From NCBI RefSeq assembly GCF_900176275.1, contig NZ_FWXD01000009.1, positions 62,001 to 126,000 of the forward strand: a stretch of DNA of 64,000 nucleotides, in the 5' to 3' direction. Below are positions 17,704 to 27,128 of the stretch, piece after piece (position 1 is the first letter of the stretch; each line of letters starts with the position of its first letter). The translations under genes were made by a program, and so were the position numbers. Under the pieces are notes generated by a model, which searched no databases, was not told the DNA's origin, and worked only from the letters and a program-made list of their open reading frames with translations. This stretch comes from Andreprevotia lacus DSM 23236. GTDB taxonomy: Bacteria; Pseudomonadota; Gammaproteobacteria; Burkholderiales; Chitinibacteraceae.

Positions 17704-18069
17704 TCAGGCGGAACCGGGTGGTGCGCGCGCCTCGCGCAGGCGTGCCAGTGGCGTGCTGGGCTGATCCGGGGCGGCCGGGAGGGCCGTCAATGCGGTCAAC
17801 CGCGTGGCGGGCAGCGGTGCCACCCAGGGCAGCAGCGGTACACCGGTGCCGCCGGCGATGGCTGCGGTGCAATCCGGGCATGATAGCTGCGGGTGGCCGG
17901 GCAGGGGCAGCTCGCGCGGGTTGGACATGCCCTGCGTGCTGCACAGTGATTGCGTCAGCCCGCTCTGGCCCGGCATACCCAGCTCGTGCCACACGCGCAG
18001 ACTGCCCTGCAGCGTCAGGGCCAGCATCAGGGTCAGGCAAAGCAGGGCAAGGCGGCGCATCTGTGCCAT
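17704..18069 (-). CDS. DUF2946-like exported protein
   Basis: A 121-residue protein with an N-terminal hydrophobic segment (LALLCLTLMLALTLQGSL), a central LCSTQG and an HPQLSCPDCTAA block. The Cys/His spacing fits DUF2946, a family frequently found next to copper or iron uptake genes. Upstream of the PepSY gene on the same strand. A related 135-residue gene precedes the TonB receptor gene at 52 kb. Metal binding through the cysteines is an inference. Confidence 0.65.
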   Translation of the reverse strand: MAQMRRLALLCLTLMLALTLQGSLRVWHELGMPGQSGLTQSLCSTQGMSNPRELPLPGHPQLSCPDCTAAIAGGTGVPLLPWVAPLPATRLTALTALPAAPDQPSTPLARLREARAPPGSA

Positions 18070-18249
18070 GGTGGCTCACAGCGGGAAATGGCGGATTATA
18101 GCCCGCCAGCCACCCGGCCAAGGTGGCGGTTCTGCAGGTGTTGTGCGTTTGCACCGTCCGGCTGGCGAGCCTGCACCATCAGTTGCCGGCACTCGCCGCT
18201 TGGCTTGGGGCGCCGCAGTGGCTGGCGCGCTGGCATGGACTGGCGCCAC

Positions 18250-18699
18250 TCAGCCACGCCGCACGGCCAGAAACACGCCGGCCGACATCAGCAGCAGGCC
18301 GATCGCCCGCTGTGCGGTGATGGCATGCGTGGGTGCGCCCAGCAGACCGAACTGGTCGATGGCGGCCATGGAAACGAGCTGGCCCAGCAGGACGAACGCC
18401 ACCGCATTGCCCACGCCGAACTGCGGGGCCACCCAGGTGACGCTGAGTACGTAAAAGGCCACGAACACGCCGCCGCAGTAGTAATACAGCGGTACTGCGG
18501 TTTTGGGTGGTGGCTTCAGCCCGCCCTCTACCGCAAACAGGAATACCACAGAGATTGCCAGCGCCAGCAGAAACAACACCGAGGCTGCAAACGCCGGGCT
18601 GGCGTAGCGCGCGCCCAGGTTGGCACTCAGCGCTGCCATGACAGGAATGCCGATGCCGGTGGCCAGCATCAGACATGCAAAGAACAACTGGTTTGCCAT
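18250..18699 (-). CDS. DMT-family small membrane protein (DUF606/YdcZ)
   Basis: A 149-residue membrane protein with about five hydrophobic helices. Start MANQLFFACLMLATGIGIPV is preferred to an upstream GTG because it opens directly into the first helix. Family features include GARYASPAFAASVLFLLAL and PLYYYCGGVFVAFYVLS. Members are putative drug/metabolite transporters often encoded as pairs of half-proteins; only one is present here. Confidence 0.75.
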   Translation of the reverse strand: MANQLFFACLMLATGIGIPVMAALSANLGARYASPAFAASVLFLLALAISVVFLFAVEGGLKPPPKTAVPLYYYCGGVFVAFYVLSVTWVAPQFGVGNAVAFVLLGQLVSMAAIDQFGLLGAPTHAITAQRAIGLLLMSAGVFLAVRRG

Positions 18700-18884
18700 T
18701 CCGCCTGTCCTCCCGCCTTTGCCCGGGCACCACATGCCCGCAGCACATCAACGATCACGCATGCCGGGCGGTGCCTGTTGCCGCAGCGCACGAGATTAAT
18801 GGAACGATAGCTTCTGGACGCTGTTTTGTTGTGACGGTTGATGCACGGTCGCCCAAGTGCAGCGCGGCCCAGCCGGATTGCGCT

Positions 18885-19664
18885 TCACTTGGCCTGTCGG
18901 CGGGGCCGGAAATACTGCTGATCGGCATAAAAGGCATCGTCCTGCTCTGGCCACCAACCGGGCACGCCCAGATAGGGCAGCGGCGGCAGCTGGCGTGGCG
19001 TGGTGAGCATGCCGGCATCGAGCTGGCGGGCAATTTCACCATCCAGCCAGGCCAGTCGATCAGCTTGCGGCAGCGCGAAGTAATCGGCGGGTACGGCCAG
19101 CTGCCAGCTCTTGCCGGTCAGGCCCTTGAATGGCTGCAGCAGTGCTTCGTAATTGGCATGGCCGAACGAGATGGCCTCGATGCGCAGGCCCCAGTCGGCA
19201 CGGTGCTCAACGAACAGCGCCTGCCACTGGTGCTCGCGCTGCAGGGCGAGTAACGCCGGGTCGCAACTGGCGACGATCAGCCCGCATTCATCGAACAAGG
19301 TCGCAGCATCACGTACGGTACCGCGTGCCTTGCCAGCGCTGGCGGCCATTTCACGCAGGTGCAGCGCATTGAGCGCGGCTTTGGCGCGCGGGAAGGTGTG
19401 CCACACCAGCGCATTGAAGGTGTCGTGCCAGTTGGGCCGGGTCGCAATGCGGCCCAGCTCGGCGATTTCGACTTCGTAGTAGTGGGTGAGGCTGTCCGAA
19501 TCGACACACTGCAACGGCAGGCCGCGCTGGGTGCGTGGCGCGGGCTGCAACCGTGCCCAGTCGGTCAGTGCGGGGAAGCGTTCAAGCTGCAGCAGCAGCG
19601 GCAGCATGGGGGCGTAGGCAGGGTGGCCACTGAAGTAATCCAGCGGCCAGTCAGGCGGGCTCAC
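18885..19664 (-). CDS. DUF3025 family protein
   Basis: A 259-residue soluble protein. Blocks such as YFEVEIAE-like HYYEVEIAELGRI, NWHDTFNALVWHTFPRAKAALN and RGTVRDAATLFDECG match the DUF3025 family, which has no known function. The start is GTG, 7 bases after the stop of the upstream PEBP-like gene, so the two are probably cotranscribed. No export signal. Confidence 0.75.
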   Translation of the reverse strand: MSPPDWPLDYFSGHPAYAPMLPLLLQLERFPALTDWARLQPAPRTQRGLPLQCVDSDSLTHYYEVEIAELGRIATRPNWHDTFNALVWHTFPRAKAALNALHLREMAASAGKARGTVRDAATLFDECGLIVASCDPALLALQREHQWQALFVEHRADWGLRIEAISFGHANYEALLQPFKGLTGKSWQLAVPADYFALPQADRLAWLDGEIARQLDAGMLTTPRQLPPLPYLGVPGWWPEQDDAFYADQQYFRPRRQAK

Positions 19665-19670
19665 CGGCGA

Positions 19671-20165
19671 TCAGAGCTTGCCGAGGTCAAGACGGCCTTC
19701 GCCCAGTACCTTGCTCTTGCTGGCGTCCAGTGCCTTGACCTGCAGCACGTAGCGGCTGCCCTTGTTGCACGGTGGCAGATAGGCACCCGCACCGCCGCCA
19801 CGCTGGGCAGAGATCAGCTGGAAGCCGCCGGGCAGGCCGGCTTGTTCGCCCGGGACGCTGGGCACCTGGGCATTGGTGGCGCCGCTGGGCAAGGTATACA
19901 GCACCACGCCGTGGCCGCCGTTGTCGAGCGCGCCACCGCGTTCGGAAAACTCAACCTGCAGTGCGGCGGTGCCGGCCGGTAGGTCGTACACATTCAGCGC
20001 CGGGCTGGCGCCCTGACCACCCAGCTTGGCACATTGCTGGCCGGGCGGGATGGCGACGCCATTCCAGGCGGGATTGGCAAAACGGACGGTCAGCCGCACC
20101 CCTTCGGCCAGGGCGGCCGGGGCGGCGAGCGAGGCAAACAAGGCAAGGGCGGCAAGGCGTTTCAT
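19671..20165 (-). CDS. Exported PEBP-like protein
   Basis: A 164-residue protein with a signal peptide (LALFASLAAPAALA). The mature part shows a YbhB/PEBP-like pattern: SPALNVYDLPAGTAALQVEF followed by GHGVVLYTLPSG. A C-terminal PPCNKGSRYVLQVKALD resembles the PEBP end. Resemblance is moderate, and a different small beta-sandwich is possible. It leads into the DUF3025 gene. Its start lies just after a strong palindromic terminator. Confidence 0.55.
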   Translation of the reverse strand: MKRLAALALFASLAAPAALAEGVRLTVRFANPAWNGVAIPPGQQCAKLGGQGASPALNVYDLPAGTAALQVEFSERGGALDNGGHGVVLYTLPSGATNAQVPSVPGEQAGLPGGFQLISAQRGGGAGAYLPPCNKGSRYVLQVKALDASKSKVLGEGRLDLGKL

Positions 20166-20180
20166 GGTATGAGCCAAACG

Positions 20181-20220
20181 AAAAAGGCGAATTCGCCACG
20201 GATATTGTAGCGAATTCGCC
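20181..20220 (-). terminator. Rho-independent terminator with palindromic arms
   Basis: On the minus strand GGCGAATTCGC pairs with GCGAATTCGCC across a 13-base loop and is followed by TTTTT. Each arm is itself a palindrome around GAATTC. It sits after tpx and 16 bases before the PEBP-like start. The loop contains TACAAT, which could act as a -10 element for the next gene. Confidence 0.65.
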
Positions 20221-20225
20221 CCGGG

Positions 20226-20251
20226 GTCAGGGTGAGCATGCTCACCCTGAC
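20226..20251. repeat. Perfect 26-bp palindrome
   Basis: Half-site GTCAGGGTGAGCA is followed immediately by its exact complement with no loop. It is between tpx and the PEBP-like gene. There is no adjacent T tract, so an operator or protein-binding site is more likely than a terminator. Confidence 0.5.
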
Positions 20252-20311
20252 GGTGTAACAATTAACTTCGGCGTGTTGCAGTGCTGAGCAACCAACCGTG
20301 CCGGCAGGCGC

Positions 20312-20812
20312 TTAAGCCAGTGCCTTCAGTGCCGCGTCGTAGTTCGGCTCGTCCTTCACTTCGGCAACCAGCTCGGTGTGCAGCACCTTGTCGTTGGCAT
20401 CCAGCACCACGACGGCGCGCGCAGCCAGGCCAACCAGCGGGCCGGATGCGAACTCAACACCGTAGTCGGCCAGGAAGGCGCGGCCGCGCTGGGTGGACAG
20501 TGTCACCACATTGTCGAGGCCTTCTGCGCCGCAGAAGCGCTTTTGTGCGAACGGCAGGTCGGCCGAGATGCACAGCACCACGGTGTTTTCCAGCTTGGAC
20601 GCAGCCTGGTTGAAGTGGCGCACCGAGGTAGCGCAGGTAGGGGTGTCGATGCTCGGGAAAATGTTCAGCACCTTGTTCTTGCCGGCAAAGCTGGCCAGGG
20701 TGACGTCAGACAGATCGGCGCCGACCAGCGAGAACGGCTTGGCCTGGCTGCCGACTGCCGGCAGGGTGCCGTTGACTTCAACCGGGTTACCGCCGAGGGT
20801 GACTTGCGACAT
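20312..20812 (-). CDS. tpx: Thiol peroxidase
   Basis: A 166-residue atypical 2-Cys peroxiredoxin that reduces hydroperoxides using thioredoxin. The peroxidatic Cys60 lies in [15 protein letters not shown] and the resolving Cys94 in RFCGAEG; length and spacing match Tpx. The start [13 protein letters not shown] is chosen at 20812, discarding upstream in-frame codons. It lies 109 bases after a degenerate paralogue on the same strand. Confidence 0.95.
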   Translation of the reverse strand: MSQVTLGGNPVEVNGTLPAVGSQAKPFSLVGADLSDVTLASFAGKNKVLNIFPSIDTPTCATSVRHFNQAASKLENTVVLCISADLPFAQKRFCGAEGLDNVVTLSTQRGRAFLADYGVEFASGPLVGLAARAVVVLDANDKVLHTELVAEVKDEPNYDAALKALA

Positions 20813-20921
20813 GGGTATGCTCCTGTGGTGACTGCCAATGAAAAACCGGGCTGGATTGTCGATCCTGCCCGGTGGGTATTGCAAGCACTTTACAGGCGCG
20901 CTGCGCGCCGGTGCCCTGTGT

Positions 20922-21458
20922 TCATGCTTCCGCTTCGGGCTCGCGCGGTGGTGGCGGGGGCAGCAGCGCCTGGGCGGCTTCGTCGAAATCGGGTTCGCTG
21001 TTCAGCTCGCGCACCAGCTCGGCATAGACCACCACATCGTTGGTGTCGAGCGCGATCAGTGCGGTTGCCATCAGGCCGGACAGCGGCACATCGGTGATCA
21101 TCACGCCGTAGTCCTTGTGGAAATCGCGCCCGCGCAAGGTACACAGCAGCTGGATTTTCTTGAACCCCTCGATCTGCACCGTGCGTGCCAGCGCGTACGG
21201 CGTATCGACCGAGACCACCAGCACGGCGGTGTTGTCGAACAGGTCGGCCATGGCTTCCAGCCGGCGCGCAATGGTGAGGCCCACGGCAGCGTCTATGCTG
21301 GGCACCACGGCGATCAGCTTGCGGCGACCATAGAATTTGGACAGCGGCACATCCTGCATGTGCTGGTCCACCAGCATGAAGCTGTGCGCGTCTTCGCCTA
21401 CGTGGGGGAAATGTCCGCCGACGCTGATGGGGGTGCCGTTGAGCAAGATGGTGGCCAT
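20922..21458 (-). CDS. Cysteine-less Tpx paralogue
   Basis: A 178-residue protein that aligns without gaps to the neighbouring Tpx over the first ~100 residues, including the N-terminal pattern and VVPSID. The peroxidatic position is Gly60 (AAVGLT) and the resolving position is Val94 (RTVQIEG), so neither catalytic cysteine survives. One cysteine remains at ~106 (LLCTLRG). The tail ends in a proline-rich, acidic segment ([12 protein letters not shown]). The frame is intact, suggesting selection for a non-peroxidase role. Confidence 0.82.
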   Translation of the reverse strand: MATILLNGTPISVGGHFPHVGEDAHSFMLVDQHMQDVPLSKFYGRRKLIAVVPSIDAAVGLTIARRLEAMADLFDNTAVLVVSVDTPYALARTVQIEGFKKIQLLCTLRGRDFHKDYGVMITDVPLSGLMATALIALDTNDVVVYAELVRELNSEPDFDEAAQALLPPPPPREPEAEA

Positions 21459-21594
21459 GGCAGCCGTCCTGTCAGGTGTGAAGAGTTTCAGTATGGATGG
21501 CTTGCGCCCAAAAACAAGGCGCTGCGGGGCTTGCCGCTACCATTGCATCGATTTGGAGTCGTGCATGCCCGCTGCAGGCGTGAAAGCGCAAGCG

Positions 21595-23049
21595 CTACGG
21601 GTAGTACCAGAACAGCGAATAGCCGGTAGAGCGCAGGTTGCCCAGCTCAAGCTGCAGGAAGGCATGCACTTCGTCGCCGGCCGGAAACTGGCTGCGGTTG
21701 CGTTCGGCCGGCACCAGATACTCGTGCGGGCTGAATGATTTCTTGGCGACTACCTGCTCGTGTTCATCGGTCAGCGTCAGCTCCAGCATGGGCAGCGCCT
21801 GTTCGTACGGGGCCAGATTGCGCACGCTGGCATTGACCTGAATCATGCTGTCCTGCCCTGGTACATAGGTCAGCTCGGAGTAGTCCGAGCGCAGCAGGTC
21901 GGCCTGGGTGGGCAGTGCCAGCGTGCAGCCCAGCAACTGGCATACGCGCTGGTAATGCGGGTGCAGCCACGGCAACTGGGCAATGGCCTCGGTGCGGTAG
22001 GTAAACGCCAGCTGGCCGATCAGCGCGATCAGTGCGAGCAGTGCCAGCGGCGGCCACGCCCAGCGCCACGGCGACGGCGGCGGTGGCGGGGTCAGCAGCG
22101 CTTCGTCTTCCAGCGTGCGGATCGGCTGATAGCGGCCACTGCGCTCGCCATGTTCTTCATGCTCTTCGGCGGCGGCGGTGGGCTGGGCGGGTGATTCCTG
22201 CTCCAGTTCGGCAGCGGCCGGTGTGGCTTCTATCTCGATGCCTGTTGAGGGCTCATCATCCGGGGCCGTTTCGTCCGCGTGGACGATCTGCGCGGTGTCA
22301 GGGGCTGGCTCGATCACCGGTTCGGCTGTCGCTGCCTGTTCGGCCTGGACCGCAACGGCCGCTGCGGCGACGGGCGCTGCCGGTTCGGGCTGCACGGCAG
22401 GCGCAGGCGCAGGCGCCGCCTGGCTGGCCGGCGGCGTGGCGACGGGAGCGTGGGCCACCGGGGCTGGTGCGATGCCCACTTGCGCGTGAGCAACATCCGG
22501 CGCGGCAACTGGCTCGGGCTTTGGCGCTGCAGTTGGTGCTGCGGGCGGAGGTGTCTTGGGTGTTACTGTCGGTTGTGGTTCAGGCGGTTGCGGTGCGTGC
22601 GCCGCTGCTCGGGTCGTCGTGGCCGGGGTTGCCACTGCCGGTGCATTGCGTGGCGCTGCATCGGCTTGTGGAGCCACGGCGGCGGGTGGGCGCGTTGCCT
22701 GATTGCTTGCAGCCGCACGGGCTGGTGCGCTGGCTGGCGCGCTTTTCGCACCGCTAGTTGCCGGCGGCGGTGTCGGGCCGCTGGTGGCTGGTTGCGTGAC
22801 TGGCGGGGTGGTGGCCACTGCCGGTGCAAGCGGTGCCGCTGCTGCAGGTTTGCCAGCAGCGGGGGCAATGGCCGGTGCGCTGGCGGGGGCCGGTGCTGCT
22901 GCCGCTTCGGCAGGGGTTTCAACGCAGTCGAGTGCGTTGAATACAAATGCGCATTTACCGCAACGCACCTTGCCCCGGTGCGCAGCAAGCTGCGTATCGG
23001 TGACCTTGAAGGCGGTCTGGCAATTGGGGCATCGGGTGACGAGCGGCAT
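21595..23049 (-). CDS. DUF3426 zinc-ribbon membrane protein
   Basis: A 484-residue protein. It starts with an MJ0042-type zinc ribbon, CPNCQTAF...VRCGKCAFVFNAL (residues ~8-42). Then comes a ~230-residue Ala/Pro-rich disordered region, one TM segment (WAWPPLALLALIALIG) and a C-terminal DUF3426 domain of about 150 residues. Genes of this type follow prmA in many betaproteobacteria, as here. Function is unknown. The low-complexity middle explains the unusual codon bias. Confidence 0.88.
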   Translation of the reverse strand: MPLVTRCPNCQTAFKVTDTQLAAHRGKVRCGKCAFVFNALDCVETPAEAAAAPAPASAPAIAPAAGKPAAAAPLAPAVATTPPVTQPATSGPTPPPATSGAKSAPASAPARAAASNQATRPPAAVAPQADAAPRNAPAVATPATTTRAAAHAPQPPEPQPTVTPKTPPPAAPTAAPKPEPVAAPDVAHAQVGIAPAPVAHAPVATPPASQAAPAPAPAVQPEPAAPVAAAAVAVQAEQAATAEPVIEPAPDTAQIVHADETAPDDEPSTGIEIEATPAAAELEQESPAQPTAAAEEHEEHGERSGRYQPIRTLEDEALLTPPPPPSPWRWAWPPLALLALIALIGQLAFTYRTEAIAQLPWLHPHYQRVCQLLGCTLALPTQADLLRSDYSELTYVPGQDSMIQVNASVRNLAPYEQALPMLELTLTDEHEQVVAKKSFSPHEYLVPAERNRSQFPAGDEVHAFLQLELGNLRSTGYSLFWYYP

Positions 23050-23198
23050 GGCGGGGATTCTAGTCGATTTGGCGCTGCCGACAAAACCTTGCTGGCCGCG
23101 TTGCGCTCACGTGTGGCATGGCTTGTACGGCTCGCATTCCGCGTATCTTCCCGGCGGTGTCGCGCGGTGGATGCACGGCCACCCGGGCCGTGCGGCGA

Positions 23199-24089
23199 TC
23201 AGGCGTGCTTGCTGCCGGACAGGCACACCCAGCCGTCTTCTTCTGCCTTGGGTGCAAAGTTGAACCACTGGCCGTAAATGGCGATCACGTCGTCCGCCTG
23301 TTCGGACAGGATGCCCGACAGCGCAATGCGGCCACCGGCACGCACGCGGCCGGCCAGCATGGGGGCCAGTGCCTTGAGCGGGTTGGTGAGGATGTTGGCG
23401 ACCACCACATCGTATTCGCCGTCCGGCAGCGCGTCAGGCAGGTAGAAGGCGATCTCCACACTGTTCTGCTCGGCATTCTGGCGGCTGGCCACCATGGCCT
23501 GCGGGTCGATGTCCACGCCGTCGGTGCGGCCGGCGCCGACCTTGCGCGCGGCAATGGCCAGAATGCCCGAGCCGCAGCCGTAGTCGAGCACGGTTTCACC
23601 GGCCCGGATATTGGCATCCAGCCACTGCAGGCACAGCCGCGTGGTGGGGTGGCTGCCGGTACCGAACGCCAGACCCGGATCGAGCGCGATATTGATCGCG
23701 TCGGCATCGGGGGCTTCGTGCCACGTCGGGGTGATCCACAGCCGCTTGGAAATCGGGATGGGGTCGAACTGCGCCTGCGTCAGCCGCACCCAGTCCTGCT
23801 CTTCGACCGTGACGGTCTGATAGCTCGGGGCGGCGATGCCGATGGCGTTGGCGGCGGCGGCCACGGTCAGCGCCGGGTCCATTGCGTCGTCCAGGTGCGC
23901 CACCACGATGCTGTGATCCCACATCTGGTCCACTGGCTCGCCCGGCTCGCCGAAAATGGGTTTTTCCTCGGCTGTGCCGGCGGCGGCATCCTCGATGCTG
24001 ACCGACAGCGCGCCCAGATCGAACAGCGCGTCGGACAGCGCTTCGGCGTGTTTGGAATCGGTGGTGATGCGCAGTTCGGTCCAGGGCAT
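23199..24089 (-). CDS. prmA: Ribosomal protein L11 methyltransferase
   Basis: A 296-residue SAM-dependent enzyme that trimethylates L11. The start MPWTELRITTD at 24089 fits the family. SAM-binding motif I is VLDYGCGSGILAIAA; the NPPY-like position is VVVANILTNPL. The substrate-recognition N-terminal domain is present. It is followed by the DUF3426 gene and preceded by a flagellin-like gene that separates it from accC. Confidence 0.95.
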   Translation of the reverse strand: MPWTELRITTDSKHAEALSDALFDLGALSVSIEDAAAGTAEEKPIFGEPGEPVDQMWDHSIVVAHLDDAMDPALTVAAAANAIGIAAPSYQTVTVEEQDWVRLTQAQFDPIPISKRLWITPTWHEAPDADAINIALDPGLAFGTGSHPTTRLCLQWLDANIRAGETVLDYGCGSGILAIAARKVGAGRTDGVDIDPQAMVASRQNAEQNSVEIAFYLPDALPDGEYDVVVANILTNPLKALAPMLAGRVRAGGRIALSGILSEQADDVIAIYGQWFNFAPKAEEDGWVCLSGSKHA

Positions 24090-24154
24090 GGCAGGTCTTC
24101 CGGTAACAAGGCCGCCATTGTCGCACAGGCGTGCTGGCGGCGTTGCCGCAGCCC

Positions 24155-24180
24155 AAACAAAAGCCGCCCGGAGGCGGCTT
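24155..24180 (-). terminator. Rho-independent terminator after flagellin-like gene
   Basis: Stem AAGCCGCC with GGCGGCTT around a 4-base loop, followed on the minus strand by TTGTTT. It separates the flagellin-like gene from prmA, implying independent transcription. Confidence 0.7.
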
Positions 24181-24201
24181 GTGCATGGCCCGCTGTAAGG
24201 G

Positions 24202-25011
24202 TTAACGCAGCAGCGACAGAACCTGACCGGCCGATGCATTGGCCTGTGCCCGCACGGCCAGATCGGCCTGATTGCGGATTTGCGACTGGATCAAGGTCGA
24301 GCTGGCGCTGGCGTAGTCGGTATCACCGATGCGGCTCTTGGCGGCAGAGAGGTTCTCGTTGCTGGTCAGCAGATTGTTGGCGCTGGCGCTCAGGCGGTTG
24401 CTGATGGCACCCAAGGTGGCGCGGCTGCTGTTGATGCTGGTGACGTCGTTATCCAGCGCTGAAATGGCGTTGCCGGCCGATGTCGGGCTGGACAGGTCGA
24501 GCGTGCCGCTGGGGCTGGACAGCGAATTCAGGCTGGTGCCGGGTATGGCAATGGTTTCGTTGGCATTGGCGCCTGCTTGCAGCGTAAAGCCGTTGCCTTG
24601 CAGCAGTTGCTGGCCGTTGAACTGCGTATTCTTGAGGATGTCCTGGCTCGATTGCGACAGTGCATCCGATTGCGCCTGCAGTGCCGCGCGGTCTTCCGGC
24701 GACAGCGTGCTGTTGCCGGCGGCCACGGCCAGCGTGCGCTGGTCGATGGCGTTGTCGGACAGCTGCGACAACGCGCCGTCGGCCACCTGGGTGAGCGAGA
24801 TGCCGTCCGACAGATTGCGCACCGCCTGGCCGTTGCCGGCGATCTGCGCGGCAAACTGCTGGATGATGGCCGAGCCGGCCGCGTCATCGGCCGCGCTGTT
24901 CACGCGCTTGCCGCTGGATAGCTGGTTCAGCGTGCGGTTGAGCGTGTCGGTGTTGCGGTTGGCGGGTACGCTCGAAAGCGTGTTGGCATTGTTGCCGATG
25001 GAGGAAATCAT
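24202..25011 (-). CDS. Short orphan flagellin-like protein
   Basis: A 269-residue protein with the flagellin N-terminal D0/D1 signature (LNRTLNQLSSGKRVNSAADDAAGSAI) and C-terminal helix (STLIQSQIRNQADLAVRAQANASAGQVLSLLR). The variable D2/D3 region is absent. The start MISSIGNNAN at 25011 has GGGGC-type sequence upstream; an in-frame Met seven codons earlier is less likely. There are no flagellar genes nearby. It is isolated between terminators, between accC and prmA. It may be a minor filament subunit or a non-motility secreted protein. Confidence 0.85.
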   Translation of the reverse strand: MISSIGNNANTLSSVPANRNTDTLNRTLNQLSSGKRVNSAADDAAGSAIIQQFAAQIAGNGQAVRNLSDGISLTQVADGALSQLSDNAIDQRTLAVAAGNSTLSPEDRAALQAQSDALSQSSQDILKNTQFNGQQLLQGNGFTLQAGANANETIAIPGTSLNSLSSPSGTLDLSSPTSAGNAISALDNDVTSINSSRATLGAISNRLSASANNLLTSNENLSAAKSRIGDTDYASASSTLIQSQIRNQADLAVRAQANASAGQVLSLLR

Positions 25012-25114
25012 GGGGGCCTCCCCGTCCTGCATTGATACGTCAGCCTCCAGCTTACGCCCGGAGTTTCAGCATCCGCTAATCTAGATGACGAATGGCGCCC
25101 GCCCGCCGCGCATT

Positions 25115-25146
25115 AAAAAAGCCACGATATGCATCGTGGCTTTTTT
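25115..25146. terminator. Bidirectional terminator after accC
   Basis: Perfect stem GCCACGAT with ATCGTGGC flanked by six A and six T bases. It is 19 bases beyond the accC stop on the minus strand. Confidence 0.9.
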
Positions 25147-25164
25147 GTCTGCCTGCCGTACAGA

Positions 25165-26541
25165 TCAGAGCGGCGGCAGCTGGTTTTCCAGCACCGTGCG
25201 GATCTCGGGCATGCGCGCTTCCAGATAATGGATGCTGGTGCCGCCCTTGACGAACTCTGCGTCCAGCAACAACTGCTGGTGCAGCGGAATGTTGGTGCGG
25301 ATGCCCTGCACCACCATTTCCGACAGCGCGATGCGCATGCGGGCCATGGCCTGCTCGCGCGTATCGCCGTAGGTGATGATCTTGCCGATCATCGAGTCAT
25401 AGTTGGGCGGTACGAAGTAACCCTGGTACACGTGCGAATCCACGCGCACGCCAGGGCCACCCGGGGTGTGATACGTGGTGATGCGGCCGGGGCTGGGCAC
25501 GAACTTGAGCGGGTCTTCCGCATTGATGCGGCACTCGACGGCGTGGCCCTTGAGCTTCACGTCTTTCTGCGTGTACTGCAGCGGCAGGCCGGCAGCCACG
25601 CGGATTTGTTCCTGCACGATGTCGATGCCGGTGATCAGCTCGGTGACCGGATGCTCCACCTGCACGCGCGTGTTCATTTCGATGAAGTAGAACTCGCCGT
25701 TTTCGAACAGGAATTCGAACGTACCGGCACCACGGTAGCCGATGTCACGGCAGGCCCGCGCGCACGATTCGCCGATTTTCTTGCGCTGTGCGTCGGTAAT
25801 GCCCGGTGCCGGTGCTTCTTCGATCACCTTCTGGTGACGGCGCTGCATCGAGCAATCGCGTTCGCCCAGATAGATGGCATTGCCATGCTGGTCGGCCAGA
25901 ATCTGGATTTCCACGTGGCGCGGGTTCTGCAGGTACTTTTCCATGTACACGGTGGGGTTGCCGAACGCGGCGCCGGCTTCCGATCTGGTCATTTCGACCG
26001 AGCGCAGCAGCTCTTCCTCGTTATGCACCACACGCATGCCACGGCCACCGCCGCCGCCAGCGGCCTTGATGATCACCGGGTAACCGACCTTGCGGCCGAT
26101 GGCGATCATTTCCTTGGGGTCGTCCGGCAGTGCGCCGTCCGAGCCCGGCACGCACGGCACGCCGGCAGCCTTCATCGCATCCTTGGCCGAAACCTTGTCG
26201 CCCATCAGGCGGATCGATTCGGGGCGCGGGCCGATGAAGACGAAGCCCGATTCTTCGACGCGTTGCGCGAAGTCGGCGTTTTCGGACAGGAAACCATAGC
26301 CGGGGTGGATGGCGTTGGCATTGGTGACTTCGGCCGCCGAAATCAGCGCCGCCATGTTCAGATAGCTCTGCGGCGACGGGTTGGGGCCGATGCAGACCGA
26401 TTCATCGGCCAGCTTCACGTATTTGGCTTCGCGGTCGATCTCGGAATGGACCACCACGGTCTTGATGCCCATTTCGCGGCAGGCGCGCAGGATGCGCAGC
26501 GCAATTTCGCCGCGATTGGCGATAAGGATTTTTTCAAACAT
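25165..26541 (-). CDS. accC: Biotin carboxylase subunit of acetyl-CoA carboxylase
   Basis: A 458-residue ATP-grasp enzyme that carboxylates the biotin on AccB in the first step of fatty acid synthesis. [20 protein letters not shown] is the family start. The glycine-rich ATP loop is [16 protein letters not shown]. Later blocks [25 protein letters not shown] and INAEDP are conserved. Preceded by accB (64 bases) and aroQ, the usual operon. Confidence 0.98.
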   Translation of the reverse strand: MFEKILIANRGEIALRILRACREMGIKTVVVHSEIDREAKYVKLADESVCIGPNPSPQSYLNMAALISAAEVTNANAIHPGYGFLSENADFAQRVEESGFVFIGPRPESIRLMGDKVSAKDAMKAAGVPCVPGSDGALPDDPKEMIAIGRKVGYPVIIKAAGGGGGRGMRVVHNEEELLRSVEMTRSEAGAAFGNPTVYMEKYLQNPRHVEIQILADQHGNAIYLGERDCSMQRRHQKVIEEAPAPGITDAQRKKIGESCARACRDIGYRGAGTFEFLFENGEFYFIEMNTRVQVEHPVTELITGIDIVQEQIRVAAGLPLQYTQKDVKLKGHAVECRINAEDPLKFVPSPGRITTYHTPGGPGVRVDSHVYQGYFVPPNYDSMIGKIITYGDTREQAMARMRIALSEMVVQGIRTNIPLHQQLLLDAEFVKGGTSIHYLEARMPEIRTVLENQLPPL

Positions 26542-26605
26542 GTCTGTTAATGCCTGTGACGGGTAAGGCGCGGGCGGGCGTGTTCACGCCGGCAGCCTCA
26601 CGGAA

Positions 26606-27070
26606 TTAACCAATAACAAACAGCGGTTCGCCGTATTCCACCGGCTGGCCGTTCTCGACCAGGATGGCCTTGATCACGCCAGCGTGATCGGCTTCGATTT
26701 CGTTCAGGAGCTTCATCGCTTCGATGATGCACAGCGTGTCGCCGACATTGACCGATTGGCCCACTTCGACGAAGTTCTTCGCATCCGGGCTCGGTGCGCG
26801 GTAGAACGTGCCGACCATCGGCGACTTCACTACAAAGCCTTCCGGCAGGCCGGCAGCGGCAGGTGCTTCACTGGCTGCTGCGGCAGCGGCGACGGGTGCG
26901 GCAACCGGGGCTGCAGCATATTGCACCGGGGCCGGCGAGTAGTAAGCCGGGGCGGCATTCTGATTGACGCGGGTGATGCGGACTTTTTCTTCGCCCTCGG
27001 TCACTTCCAGTTCGGCAATGCCGGACTCTTCGACCAGGTCGATCAGTTTTTTCAGTTTACGCAGATCCAT
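26606..27070 (-). CDS. accB: Biotin carboxyl carrier protein
   Basis: A 154-residue BCCP. The biotinylated lysine is Lys120 in [10 protein letters not shown]. An Ala/Pro-rich linker (~45-75) separates the N-terminal region from the biotinyl domain. It carries carboxybiotin between AccC and the transcarboxylase. It lies between aroQ and accC. Confidence 0.97.
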   Translation of the reverse strand: MDLRKLKKLIDLVEESGIAELEVTEGEEKVRITRVNQNAAPAYYSPAPVQYAAAPVAAPVAAAAAASEAPAAAGLPEGFVVKSPMVGTFYRAPSPDAKNFVEVGQSVNVGDTLCIIEAMKLLNEIEADHAGVIKAILVENGQPVEYGEPLFVIG

Positions 27071-27128
27071 ACGGCAATCCTCCGGGATATTTTGCTGGTG
27101 CTGATTTAATCGGGAAGACGGCGTCCGA

